A stretch of 33,152 nt of DNA from Candidatus Omnitrophota bacterium (GTDB lineage Bacteria; Hinthialibacterota; Hinthialibacteria; Hinthialibacterales; Hinthialibacteraceae), in NCBI GenBank assembly GCA_003598175.1, contig QZKN01000163.1, forward strand, positions 1 through 33,152, written 5' to 3'. Below are positions 17,095 to 25,651 of the stretch, piece by piece. Made by a program: the position numbers and the translations under genes. The number at the start of each line of letters is the position of its first letter. The stretch's first letter is position 1. The notes beneath the pieces were generated by a model. The model did no database searches. It worked only from the letters and a program-made list of their open reading frames with translations, and was not told the DNA's origin.

Positions 17095-17775
17095 TCAGGG
17101 AAGAAAGTGTGGTCGGTCCTCTGATTTCATGAGGTTGGTTTTGAATGCGTAGCGCCGGAAAATGGAATCGATGTGGAGAGGATGACCATCGGTGGTTCGG
17201 AATCCGGATAAAAAATCGACCAGAAGAGGATCATGCCGCACATGAAAAAAAGCTAACCACTGTTGCAGCAATGTCTGAAACCAATCGGGAAGTTTCTCCT
17301 GATCCCAAAAATCCACGATATAAATACGTCCACCGGGTTTTAGGTTTATCCATGCGTTTGTCAAGGCATCTTTCCACATCGGTATCATGGAAAGGGAATA
17401 AGAAAAGAACATACCATCAAAAGGAGAATCAAGATGAAAGGTTTTTTGATAATGCACTTGTTCCGCCAAGGCGGTTGTGACAGTAATTCGTCTGCTCAAT
17501 CCTCTTCGGTGAATTTTATTATTCGCGGTTTTCAACATTTCCTGCGAAGCGTCGATCCCATATAAGTAAATTTCGGGATGTTCTTGCGCCAATCGGATCA
17601 AGTTCCGCGCGGTTCCACAGCCCATTTCCAAAATACGGTCGTTCGGTCGTAGGATCATTTCTTGCAGCAAAGCATCACGTCCCAACAAGTAAAATTTGCG
17701 TGTAAAATCGTAAAAATGTCGTTGGTAGCGATATAGGCGATCCATGACGAGGGATTGTGACGGTCGTACACTCAT
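17095..17775 (-). CDS. btaB: BtaB-type N-methyltransferase for betaine lipid (DGTS)
   Basis: SAM-dependent methyltransferase expected to methylate the amino group of diacylglyceryl-homoserine three times, giving DGTS. The 226 residues show the class I motif I ILEMGCGTARN (48-58) and motif II YGIDAS (73-78). The BtaB-typical start is MDRLYRYQRHFYDFTRKFY (11-29), and motif post-I/IV segments include PFDGMFFSYSLSMIPMW. It starts 21 nt after btaA (GGGAG 9 nt before the ATG), so the two form an operon in pathway order. Without the btaA neighbour it would be a generic methyltransferase; with it the call is strong. Confidence 0.85.
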   Translation of the reverse strand: MSVRPSQSLVMDRLYRYQRHFYDFTRKFYLLGRDALLQEMILRPNDRILEMGCGTARNLIRLAQEHPEIYLYGIDASQEMLKTANNKIHRRGLSRRITVTTALAEQVHYQKTFHLDSPFDGMFFSYSLSMIPMWKDALTNAWINLKPGGRIYIVDFWDQEKLPDWFQTLLQQWLAFFHVRHDPLLVDFLSGFRTTDGHPLHIDSIFRRYAFKTNLMKSEDRPHFLP

Positions 17776-17796
17776 GTGTTGACGCTCCCATATCGT

Positions 17797-19020
17797 TTAT
17801 CTTGAAAGAACATAGAGGTGAAATCCCCCATAAATGGCCGATCGATCTTTTTGGAAGAGTTCATGGGATCGATTTTCTTCATAATGGAAGCATTGCCGCA
17901 GATCAGAGGGGAGGATTTGTTCGACCGGCGATTCATGGGAAGCGGTTCGAAAGATGATTCGACTTCCCGGTTTGCCGGTTCTTCGGATTTCCCGCCATAG
18001 ATCGGTCATATCATTACCATTCATCCAATCCAGGGAGTCCAGAAAAACATACCGATTTAGACAATGATCCGTTTGCTCTTTTAAAAATTGAGTCGTTGAA
18101 CATAAACGAAGAGAAATCTTGTGGAGATTGCTTTTGATCGTTTGGTAGTGTTCTTCTTTTAAATAATCCGGAATCGCCGATCGGTGTTCGCAATCGTAAC
18201 CCCGGCTTAGCGCTTGCCAGGCGAAATAATTGTCCTCGAGAGGAAACTGGCAGATCAGGCGATGCAATCGTTCGCAGTACAATTGATTGAGTTTCCCATT
18301 CGAGCCGTTTTTCATCGCATTAAATTGTTGAGGTGGAATACCCAAGCTATACAGCATGAGCGGTATGCGACTCAGTATTTTCAATACCCAATGATCGAAA
18401 ACGGGATCAAAATATTTCTGGAAGAAGATGGCGCGTTCTGCTTGCTCTTCGATTGCAAGCAATTCCCGCGGATCCCGCGCACAATGGTTCAACAACGCAT
18501 GGAGAATCCGAATAAAATAGCCCATTGTCCCAAAATTGTATATATTTTCAGCAAAATATCGTATTCGAGGTCCGCCAAAGCGAACGTTATTTTCCCAAAA
18601 TACCTGTGTATCCTCATCCAGAAACGGCCGAATGTATTGGTGGTAGTTGTCCGGATTGCTTGTTCGATTGGCATATCCGAAAAATGAAAAGAAATCGTCA
18701 TAATTGGGTAAATGCCGCATGGCCGCCAGTTTCAGTTTCGTCAAATGCAGATGAGCCCGATTCAAATCGACGGCTTGAATGGAGTGAGGCTGGGCAATTA
18801 AATAATTTAGTAGATTACATCCGCCAGACGCAATGGTAAGAATTTTGCTTTTCGAATCGATTTCCAACGCCTCCAAATCGACCCGAGGATCTTCCCATAT
18901 CTGGTTGTAAACAAATCCATCGAACCAGAAACTGAATAATCGTTCCAACAATCCTTGTTTACATAAGATGGAATTGAATTCAACCGCTCGTTTGATCAAT
19001 ATTCCGGATTCGATATTCAT
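17797..19020 (-). CDS. btaA: BtaA: SAM:diacylglycerol 3-amino-3-carboxypropyltransferase
   Basis: Transfers the 3-amino-3-carboxypropyl group of SAM to diacylglycerol, making diacylglyceryl-homoserine, the first step to the phosphorus-free lipid DGTS; it acts at the inner membrane. The 407 residues match the family length. Landmarks are YNQIWEDPRVDLEAL (38-52), the SAM site TIASGGCNLLNYL (62-74) and AVDLNRAHLHLTKLKLAA (83-100). AAAGGAT lies 5 nt before the ATG. A PHO-box-like direct repeat sits about 85-100 nt upstream, which fits the known induction of bta genes by phosphate starvation in Sinorhizobium and Rhodobacter. Codon use is like the neighbours. Confidence 0.92.
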   Translation of the reverse strand: MNIESGILIKRAVEFNSILCKQGLLERLFSFWFDGFVYNQIWEDPRVDLEALEIDSKSKILTIASGGCNLLNYLIAQPHSIQAVDLNRAHLHLTKLKLAAMRHLPNYDDFFSFFGYANRTSNPDNYHQYIRPFLDEDTQVFWENNVRFGGPRIRYFAENIYNFGTMGYFIRILHALLNHCARDPRELLAIEEQAERAIFFQKYFDPVFDHWVLKILSRIPLMLYSLGIPPQQFNAMKNGSNGKLNQLYCERLHRLICQFPLEDNYFAWQALSRGYDCEHRSAIPDYLKEEHYQTIKSNLHKISLRLCSTTQFLKEQTDHCLNRYVFLDSLDWMNGNDMTDLWREIRRTGKPGSRIIFRTASHESPVEQILPSDLRQCFHYEENRSHELFQKDRSAIYGGFHLYVLSR

Positions 19021-19103
19021 AAATTATCCTTTGCTTATCATGAATCCTCTGTGTTCAGGTGTGTGAAACAAAGCATCCATCCCACACAATCCGCGAACAC
19101 TTT

Positions 19104-19120
19104 ATGATAATTTATGACAC
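19104..19120 (-). promoter_or_regulatory. PHO-box-like direct repeat upstream of btaA
   Basis: Read toward btaA, the site is GTGTCAT, AAA, TTATCAT. PhoB half-sites are CTGTCAT separated by four A/T bases. The first half matches 6 of 7 and the second 5 of 7, but the half-site period is 10 rather than 11. Its position 84 nt before the btaA ATG suits a PhoB-activated promoter; no clear -10 is visible. Confidence 0.35.
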
Positions 19121-19286
19121 CGAATGATGAGCGTCGAATTCAAATCCCATTAGAGTTTTACGAGAAATCGGCAGGGATTGCGAACATCGCGCCAAACAAG
19201 GAACGATAAGGAGAGGAAACTCAAGACGCCAGCCGAGACGCCGAAACCACATCATTTCTCATGAATCAGACGAACCGCTTTAAGAA

Positions 19287-20408
19287 TCAGAGATGCAGAA
19301 TGGCTTTTAACGCTTCCGTAAGAAGGAAGACGTTCCGTTTTTGCGAAGAAAAACCCATTAAACCGATTCGCCAGACTTTGCCTTTGAATTCGCCCAGGCC
19401 CGCGCCGATTTCGATGCCATACTCATCCAGCAAGGTTTTGCGAACGGCGGCGTCATCGACGTCTTCGGGAATGGCGATGGCATTCAGCGTCGGCAAATGA
19501 AATCCTTCTTGCGCGGCAAAGGAAATGCCGAGTTCGTGGAGCCTTTCCTTCAACAGAAGCGCGTTTTGGCGATGCCGCTCCACGCGCGCATCGATCCCCT
19601 CTTCCATAATCAACCGCAACGCTTCATGCAACGCATAAATCATGGATATCGGAGCGGTATGGTGGTAAACGCGCTCACTGCCCCAATATTTTCCGATCAT
19701 GCTCAAGTCCAGATACCACGATTGCACTTTGGTTTTTCGGTTTCTAACAACATCCATGGCGCGTTCGTTAAGACTGATCGGCGCCAAACCCGGTGGACAG
19801 GAAAGACACTTCTGCGTTCCGCTGTAGATGGCGTCGATTTCCCACTTGTCCATCTTCACATCCACGCCTCCCAGCGAGGTGACTGCATCCACGAGAATCA
19901 TCGAATCGTGTTCGTGCACGATTTTGACGATTTCCTGCAGCGGTTGATGGATGCCGGTCGAGGTTTCGGCTTGTACGATGCCCACGAGTTTAACTTTATG
20001 GAGGGAGGCCAGTTTTTTATTGATGGCGATCGGCTCGATGATTTGTCCCCACGGCGCATCGATGGTTACCACGTTTGCGCCGCACCGCTCCGCCACATCC
20101 GCCATGCGATTGCCGAAAACGCCGTTGCGGCAAATGACAGCCGTATCTCCCGGTTCGAGCAGGTTGACCAGGCACGTTTCCATCCCCGCGCTTCCTGTTC
20201 CCGAAATCGGAATGGTCATGAGATTCCGGGTTTGAAACAAGTACCGTAAAAGTTGTTGAATTTCTTCCATCAGTTTTAGAAACTGCGGATCCAGATGCCC
20301 GATCATGGGAGATGACATGGCCTGGAGAACGCTCGGAGGACAATTGCTCGGACCGGGACCCAATAAAATGCGATTATCAGGAGTGAAACATCGTGGCGCT
20401 TGCGGCAT
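19287..20408 (-). CDS. Class V PLP aminotransferase (alanine/serine-glyoxylate type)
   Basis: Cytoplasmic transaminase of the AGXT/SGAT group, moving an amino group from alanine or serine to glyoxylate or pyruvate. The 373 residues contain LGPGPSNCP (16-24), SGTGSAGMET (69-78), the PLP-ring Asp in ILVDAVTSLGG (171-181) and the Schiff-base Lys200 in YSGTQKCLSCPPGLAP. C-terminal GEFKGKVWRIGLMG is also typical. The second ATG (20408) is used because AAGGAG is 7 nt from it and only 1 nt from the ATG at 20414. It follows the short gene at 20411-20866 with 2 nt between, so they are coupled. The substrate cannot be fixed from sequence. Confidence 0.9.
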   Translation of the reverse strand: MPQAPRCFTPDNRILLGPGPSNCPPSVLQAMSSPMIGHLDPQFLKLMEEIQQLLRYLFQTRNLMTIPISGTGSAGMETCLVNLLEPGDTAVICRNGVFGNRMADVAERCGANVVTIDAPWGQIIEPIAINKKLASLHKVKLVGIVQAETSTGIHQPLQEIVKIVHEHDSMILVDAVTSLGGVDVKMDKWEIDAIYSGTQKCLSCPPGLAPISLNERAMDVVRNRKTKVQSWYLDLSMIGKYWGSERVYHHTAPISMIYALHEALRLIMEEGIDARVERHRQNALLLKERLHELGISFAAQEGFHLPTLNAIAIPEDVDDAAVRKTLLDEYGIEIGAGLGEFKGKVWRIGLMGFSSQKRNVFLLTEALKAILHL

Positions 20409-20410
20409 AC

Positions 20411-20866
20411 TCATTCTCCTTCATTATTTTTTCGAAAATGAAACAAAACGGCGCGGCTGTCGGGAGCGTCAAATTCGAAGCCAACCTTCGCCTGTTTCGT
20501 CAGCATGGTTTTTTGTTTCTTTATAACATCGTAACGGTTTACTGTCCATGTTCCAGGCGGCAAATTTGCGATAATTCCTTTCCGAACCTTATTTGTTCCC
20601 CAAACGTATTCATGCTCCGGCCAGGCCATCCCCCGAAAATTTTCGTCGAGATGCGTAAAAATTCCGATGTCCGGAGTCATGTTCCCAAACGAAATGTCGG
20701 CATCGATCACTTCCCGCAGCCAAAGTAAATTATCGGCGGCCGTGTGCTCGGAACATGGTTCACTCCATAACAGCAATTCCAGGTTTGTATGATGGATGTA
20801 TTTCAGCACATCTTCCTCTAAATGTGAACGTGTGGCCCCATATTTTCTTGATACTAATCCATCCAT
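20411..20866 (-). CDS. Unrecognised short protein, probably the C-terminal remnant of a larger enzyme
   Basis: 151 residues that I cannot assign with confidence. The first half is helical with YIHHTNLELLLWSEP; the second looks like a small beta-sandwich (GIIANLPPGTWTVNRYDVI, then FEFDAPDSRAVLFHF), as found at the C-terminus of many glycoside hydrolases. The start is odd: ATG at 20866 has AAGGAG 18 nt upstream, while the properly spaced GTG (20876-20874) opens a different frame that ends after 38 codons. An in-frame TGA stands three codons before the ATG. This suggests 5' truncation or a frameshift in a formerly larger gene. Its stop is 2 nt before the aminotransferase start, so it may persist as its leader gene. 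No signal peptide. Confidence 0.5.
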   Translation of the reverse strand: MDGLVSRKYGATRSHLEEDVLKYIHHTNLELLLWSEPCSEHTAADNLLWLREVIDADISFGNMTPDIGIFTHLDENFRGMAWPEHEYVWGTNKVRKGIIANLPPGTWTVNRYDVIKKQKTMLTKQAKVGFEFDAPDSRAVLFHFRKNNEGE

Positions 20867-21015
20867 CGCGATTCACTTGGAAATCTCCTTCGTTAGTAAC
20901 CGTTCCTGGCATGGATTACTCTGTGGTGTATGAATGGAAAGAAATCTCTCATTGCATCTCCACCTTATCCGGAAAATGATTCATCAATTCATCGTGTGCT
21001 TTTTCGCATCTATTC

Positions 21016-21044
21016 TTGACTTTTTATATTTTATTCTTTAGCAT
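21016..21044 (+). promoter_or_regulatory. Sigma-70-type promoter candidate for the CBM9-like gene
   Basis: TTGACT (21016-21021), a 17-nt spacer and TAGCAT (21039-21044), inside a strongly A/T-rich stretch, point to the gene at 21153. The -35 matches five of six consensus bases, the -10 four of six. The leader would be about 100 nt. Confidence 0.5.
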
Positions 21045-21152
21045 GTGTTGGTTCACCTGAAATTAGGGATTGGCATGAGAACTATTGCTGGTTGAATTGC
21101 CAGTTCCTGCCTTAAGCTTTTTTCACAAAACATTTTATTCAAGGAGGCGGTA

Positions 21153-22694
21153 ATGATGAAAGGGGACAAACGTTGGAACCATTTGATAATCGTTTTTCGC
21201 TCCATTCTGCTGGTATTCTTCGGTATGTGTATGGCTATTAGTGGAATGACGCAGGAACGTACGGAAATTGCGGCGTATATTCCGCACATACCGAATCTGC
21301 AACCTCCCGTCATTGACGGTATTCTTAACGATCCGGTGTGGGAATACTCGACGCAGGGAAGAGTTTCGCAAATGTCGAGCGGATGGAGAGTGCGAATCAA
21401 TCCGAATTTCGACGTGGACGATCCGGTGCAGACGGGAACCATCGACGGCCGTAGAAATAATAATCGGCCGGAAGAGGATGCGGATGCGTCGTTTCGCGTG
21501 TGGGCTATGTACGACGATAACTATCTGTATATCGCCGTGGCAACATTGGATTATGATTACGTCAATCGTCTGCCGAGCAGCAGCGTAAACGAAGGAACAT
21601 GGCTGGAGGATTCCGTTGAAATCTTCATCGACGGGAACCACAACCGTGTATCGGGAAATGTAAACGATCATCCCGAAGAATATGCGACCGGCGGCCAGTT
21701 CGTCATGACTTCTGCCGGAGCGATTCGCCATGCGGAAGCGGGCAATCCGTCATTCGGTAATGGACCGAATGACGATTGGTATGCCGCGGTGTTTGATAAT
21801 AACAATGTCGATGGCTCGAATTATGAATTCCGCATCAAATTATCAAAAATCGGTAATCCGAAGTTTGGCAGCGTCATCGGTTTCAACGTTGCCATGAACG
21901 ATGCCGATGATCCGGGCGCGAATAGCGCGGATTATCAAATTTTGTGGACGGGAAAATCGCATAATGAAGATACGTACGGCAATCTCGAATTCGGTCGGCG
22001 TTCCGTTACCGCGCCGCTGATCACGGCGCCGATCACTATCGACGGCAAATTGGACGAACCATCATGGAACGTAGCCGGAAAAGGGAAAGGCGGCGTGCCT
22101 TACGGTCCGTTCGAGGGAGATACCATCCCGAGAGATCTGGCGGATCTGTCATTCGATTTTTATGTATTGCATGACGCCAATTATCTTTATGTCGGCATCG
22201 ACGTGAAAGACAGCGAAGTCATTGCGGATTCCGCCGCTCCCGGTTCGGAAGACGGAACGACGTGGTACGACGATTCGGCGGAAATTTTCATCGACGGCAA
22301 CCATAGCCACACGCCCGGTCGAACCGGCCAAACCGGTTTTGGACTTGGCGGACAGTACGTCATTACCACCGTCAACGCCTTCCGTGACAACGAGGCGTCG
22401 GAAGTATCACCGGTTTTGTATGGACCGGATGATGATTGGTACGCGCTGACTTCGTTGACGCCGACCGGTTACATCGCCGAATTCCGCGTTCTGAAAGAGG
22501 CCTCGATGACTCCGCCTGATATCGGCGTCATCGGATTCGAAATCGCGATCAACGAAGATGACACCGATCCCCCAAACGAGAAAGACGCGGGATATCAAGT
22601 GAATTGGAACGGCCATCCCCACAACGAAGCGTCATATGGCGATTTGGTTTTGAGCGGACCGGCCACTCCCATTTGCGAATGGGCGCTTTATTGA
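21153..22694 (+). CDS. Secreted tandem CBM9-like carbohydrate-binding protein, 513 aa
   Basis: Probably binds sugars outside the cell or in the periplasm. A signal peptide covers about residues 1-33. Two copies of a CBM9-like (carbohydrate-binding family 9-like, DOMON-related) domain follow, about 50-281 and 290-501. The internal duplication is plain: VIDGILNDPVWE (53-64) matches TIDGKLDEPSWN (295-306), DSVEIFIDGNH (153-163) matches DSAEIFIDGNH (374-384), and NEDTYGNLEF (271-280) matches NEASYGDLVL (491-500). No catalytic domain is present, so this is a binding module only. The site AAGGAGG 5 nt before ATGATG is excellent, suggesting good expression. A strong terminator closes the transcript 50 nt after the stop, so it is monocistronic. 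Confidence 0.85.
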   Translation: MMKGDKRWNHLIIVFRSILLVFFGMCMAISGMTQERTEIAAYIPHIPNLQPPVIDGILNDPVWEYSTQGRVSQMSSGWRVRINPNFDVDDPVQTGTIDGRRNNNRPEEDADASFRVWAMYDDNYLYIAVATLDYDYVNRLPSSSVNEGTWLEDSVEIFIDGNHNRVSGNVNDHPEEYATGGQFVMTSAGAIRHAEAGNPSFGNGPNDDWYAAVFDNNNVDGSNYEFRIKLSKIGNPKFGSVIGFNVAMNDADDPGANSADYQILWTGKSHNEDTYGNLEFGRRSVTAPLITAPITIDGKLDEPSWNVAGKGKGGVPYGPFEGDTIPRDLADLSFDFYVLHDANYLYVGIDVKDSEVIADSAAPGSEDGTTWYDDSAEIFIDGNHSHTPGRTGQTGFGLGGQYVITTVNAFRDNEASEVSPVLYGPDDDWYALTSLTPTGYIAEFRVLKEASMTPPDIGVIGFEIAINEDDTDPPNEKDAGYQVNWNGHPHNEASYGDLVLSGPATPICEWALY

Positions 22695-22743
22695 TATTTC
22701 TTAATCAAATTTGAATGAAGTATCCATAGCTTAATGAATATGC

Positions 22744-22773
22744 AAAACCGGATGGTATTTCGTCCGGTTTTTT
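22744..22773 (+). terminator. Intrinsic terminator of the CBM9-like gene
   Basis: AAAACCGGA (22744-22752) and TCCGGTTTT (22763-22771) form a perfect 9-bp stem with a 10-nt loop, running straight into a T-tract on the plus strand. This is a standard rho-independent terminator and, having A before and T after the stem, could work in both directions. Confidence 0.85.
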
Positions 22774-22823
22774 GTTATCCTGGAGAGGACAAATCTTGAC
22801 CCATTGATGGCGCGGAACAATCC

Positions 22824-25610
22824 ATGTGGAAAAAACCAAATCTTCCTTATTCCATTACTGTCTTATCGTTGCGAAGAGAAACCGTTGCTCTTCTTCTGTT
22901 TTTCTTTGTAAAATTGCTCATTTTACCGGAATGCGGAGGGCAGCCGTTGTCTTCGCAGGAATTGGAGCAACTGCGAGCGTTGGGGTATGTGGGAGGCGTG
23001 CACGAATCCGCGGCCGCCAGGCAGGGAGAGATAAATTTTACCCCGGTAACGAGTGAGATCAAAACGTCTCGACCATTTTCGGTTGCCCTTCCCGTCACGA
23101 ATTTATTCGTTGAGAAAAACCAAGCAGAGATCATTGAAATTGCCGGTCGAACCCGAACCGGTTTGCGATTGCCGCCCGGCCAAAACGTTGCCTTTCACAG
23201 CAAGATTCCTTCGCAAACGACGCTGTTGTTCGGCGCGGGGCAATCGTATGCACAAATCAAGCCCAACTCGCTGATTTTGCAGTTGGATATTCTAGATTCC
23301 GTTTATCAACCGATCGAACAGGTGATCGTTTCCACGATTGCGGGCGCATGGGTGGATCGCCGCGTCGATTTGAGTTCGTTGGGAAATCGTGAAATCCGTT
23401 TGGTCTTCTCCGTAAAATCTCTCGATCCGTCGCAGGACGACAACGCCGTTTTTCTCGCGCCATTGTTGCTTACGCATCCGCCCCAAAATCAAACAATGCC
23501 GCACGTGTTTTTCGTTCTCGCGGATACCTTGCGAGCGGATGCGTTGGGATGTTATGGGCAAGCGGAGCCGGTCACGCCCCATCTCGATCGGTTGGCGCGC
23601 CGCGGCGTGATATTGGAACAGATGATCGCGCAATCGCCGCATACGGAAACGTCAATCCCCTCAATTTTGCAGGGGATGTATCCGCATCGGCATGGGCGCA
23701 TGTTTCGCTATTCCCGCCACAACGCGGCAACACCGGAATACATCGAAAGCAGGGATTTGAATCCGCGCTATGAAACCCTGGCGGAAGTGTTTCAAAACCA
23801 TGGTTATTTGACGTATGGATTTCACAACAATCTCTTAGTTTCCGCCAAATATGGCTTCCATCGCGGTTTTTATGACTATGTGGATTATGTCGCTGAAAAA
23901 GGGATCAGCGATATGTGGAAAAAAATCGCGCTGCCGACGGCGCATTTCGGCGTGGAAGACGCAATTCGCGCCGTCGAACGCGCGCCGCTGGATGTTCCGT
24001 TATTTGTTTTCCTCCATCTTCTTGATCCCCACAATCCTTACACGCCGCCTGACGACTTCAATTTAAGCGTAAAAAAGGAAGCCGATAAAATCGACGAAGC
24101 GGCTTATTTGGGGGAAGTCGCCTTCGTCGATGAACAAATCGGCCAGCTGATTGAAGCGTTGGAGAGGAATCGGTTGTTTGAGAAGTGCTTATTTGTATTC
24201 ACCAGCGATCATGGCGAGGAATTCGTGAATCCATACGGCCGGCCGATCGGACATGGGCGCACATTATTTCAAACTTTATTGCATGTTCCTTTCCTGTGCG
24301 TGTTTTCTGGCATGATTCCCAATGATTCACGCGTGTCCCGCAGGGTCGAATCGGTCGACGCCTTTCCCACGTTGCTCGAACTGGCGGGATTGAAATCGAA
24401 CCAGCCGATTTCCGGAAACAGTTTCGTTTCTCTACTGACAGGAAACGGAGAACGCTATCAGAAAACGGAAGCAATCGCGGAAGGAATTCGGCGCGGGGAA
24501 GAACGCAAATGTTTGATTCAAAATGGATATAAATTGATCTATTTTTGCGACTCGGCGCGAACCTTTTTATACAATCTCGACGAGGATCCGTCTGAGTTAC
24601 AGGATGTGGCAAAAAAGAAGCCCCAAATCGTTGCAGATATGAAATCTCGTTTGTTGGATATCCTTCATTTGCAGGAACCGTTGATTCATCTGTTGCAGAT
24701 CATCGATTTCGGGCAGGACGGCTGGGATTTGGTGCATACCTTTCACGACGGTGAATCGAATTGGCAGCCCGGTTTTTGCGATCTGCATTTGAATGTCAAA
24801 CCGATTCCGGAAAATATTGCACGAATTGATATTTGGGCGGACGACCGGCTGCACGGTAATCGCAATTATATGTATGGTTGGTCCTGGCCCTCAGCTGGGG
24901 AATGGCCAATCGCGGTGAAAAACAACGGCGATTCACTCGATTTGTTTTTCGACGTGGAGGAAAGCCTGCATGGCTCCGACATTTTCGTTCGTTTAACGGG
25001 TGAAGACGGTGAAGTCTATCTCGGTTCTTTTGCGGGACGCAATGTTGAGGGAGTGAAACGCTCGTACCAAAGCAACCATCCGCTAATTGTGTGTTGGGAT
25101 TTTGAAAAGGAAGACGCCTTGCTCTCATGGAAAACGGGGCAGAATGGAAGGTTGAGTCTGCGCACACAAAAAGTCGGTGATGAAAGCGATACGTTTCTGC
25201 AATTTGACAGCGATGCGCCGTCGGGCATGTTTCGCGCCTTTCATTTGATTCCAAAGGTTCCCGCGGGGCGGCGGGTGCTGGTTTCGTTTGAACTGGTCAT
25301 CCTTTCCGGCGGCGTCAAAGTGGAGCTGATTCATCCCCAATCCGCAGTCTCAATCGCTTCTCATGCGTTCACGAGCGGGAAATCGGGTCGGCATGTAACG
25401 CACATTTCTCCGCAACGGATTCATGTGTGCGGGGTGACGGGAATTGCCGTGGAAAACGAGGAATTATTGTTTCTTTTGTCAAACTTTCATCACGTCAACG
25501 AATCCACCCATGTGTTCCTCAACAACGTTGTCATTTCGCTGTATCCGCAGGAACTCGAATATACGCCTTCCGGTGAAGATGATGAATCCAAACTGGAACA
25601 TGATTTATGA
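22824..25610 (+). CDS. Secreted sulfatase-like protein (alkaline-phosphatase superfamily), 928 aa
   Basis: Likely hydrolase or transferase of sulfate or phosphate esters outside the cytoplasm. A signal peptide covers about 1-40, then the motif LSSQELEQLRALGYVGG (42-58). A beta-rich domain spans about 75-220, the sulfatase-type core about 226-570 and a second beta-rich region about 640-910. The core has the metal-binding ADTLRADALGCYG (233-245), TSDHGEEF (460-467) and GHGRTLFQTLLHVPF (476-490). At the nucleophile position the sequence is TSIPSIL (276-282): Ser277 stands where Cys would be, and the Arg of the FGly signature is missing. It therefore probably does not carry formylglycine. The ATG has only a weak GGAA 6 nt upstream, and no promoter is obvious after the terminator before it. 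Confidence 0.8.
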   Translation: MWKKPNLPYSITVLSLRRETVALLLFFFVKLLILPECGGQPLSSQELEQLRALGYVGGVHESAAARQGEINFTPVTSEIKTSRPFSVALPVTNLFVEKNQAEIIEIAGRTRTGLRLPPGQNVAFHSKIPSQTTLLFGAGQSYAQIKPNSLILQLDILDSVYQPIEQVIVSTIAGAWVDRRVDLSSLGNREIRLVFSVKSLDPSQDDNAVFLAPLLLTHPPQNQTMPHVFFVLADTLRADALGCYGQAEPVTPHLDRLARRGVILEQMIAQSPHTETSIPSILQGMYPHRHGRMFRYSRHNAATPEYIESRDLNPRYETLAEVFQNHGYLTYGFHNNLLVSAKYGFHRGFYDYVDYVAEKGISDMWKKIALPTAHFGVEDAIRAVERAPLDVPLFVFLHLLDPHNPYTPPDDFNLSVKKEADKIDEAAYLGEVAFVDEQIGQLIEALERNRLFEKCLFVFTSDHGEEFVNPYGRPIGHGRTLFQTLLHVPFLCVFSGMIPNDSRVSRRVESVDAFPTLLELAGLKSNQPISGNSFVSLLTGNGERYQKTEAIAEGIRRGEERKCLIQNGYKLIYFCDSARTFLYNLDEDPSELQDVAKKKPQIVADMKSRLLDILHLQEPLIHLLQIIDFGQDGWDLVHTFHDGESNWQPGFCDLHLNVKPIPENIARIDIWADDRLHGNRNYMYGWSWPSAGEWPIAVKNNGDSLDLFFDVEESLHGSDIFVRLTGEDGEVYLGSFAGRNVEGVKRSYQSNHPLIVCWDFEKEDALLSWKTGQNGRLSLRTQKVGDESDTFLQFDSDAPSGMFRAFHLIPKVPAGRRVLVSFELVILSGGVKVELIHPQSAVSIASHAFTSGKSGRHVTHISPQRIHVCGVTGIAVENEELLFLLSNFHHVNESTHVFLNNVVISLYPQELEYTPSGEDDESKLEHDL

Positions 25611-25651
25611 ACGATCAGCTGGTATAACACTTATTCATTTAGAGGATTTTC

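Noticed and set aside
19497..20249. 250-codon plus-strand open frame opposite the aminotransferase
   Set aside because: Antisense shadow of a clear PLP enzyme, with no start site support.
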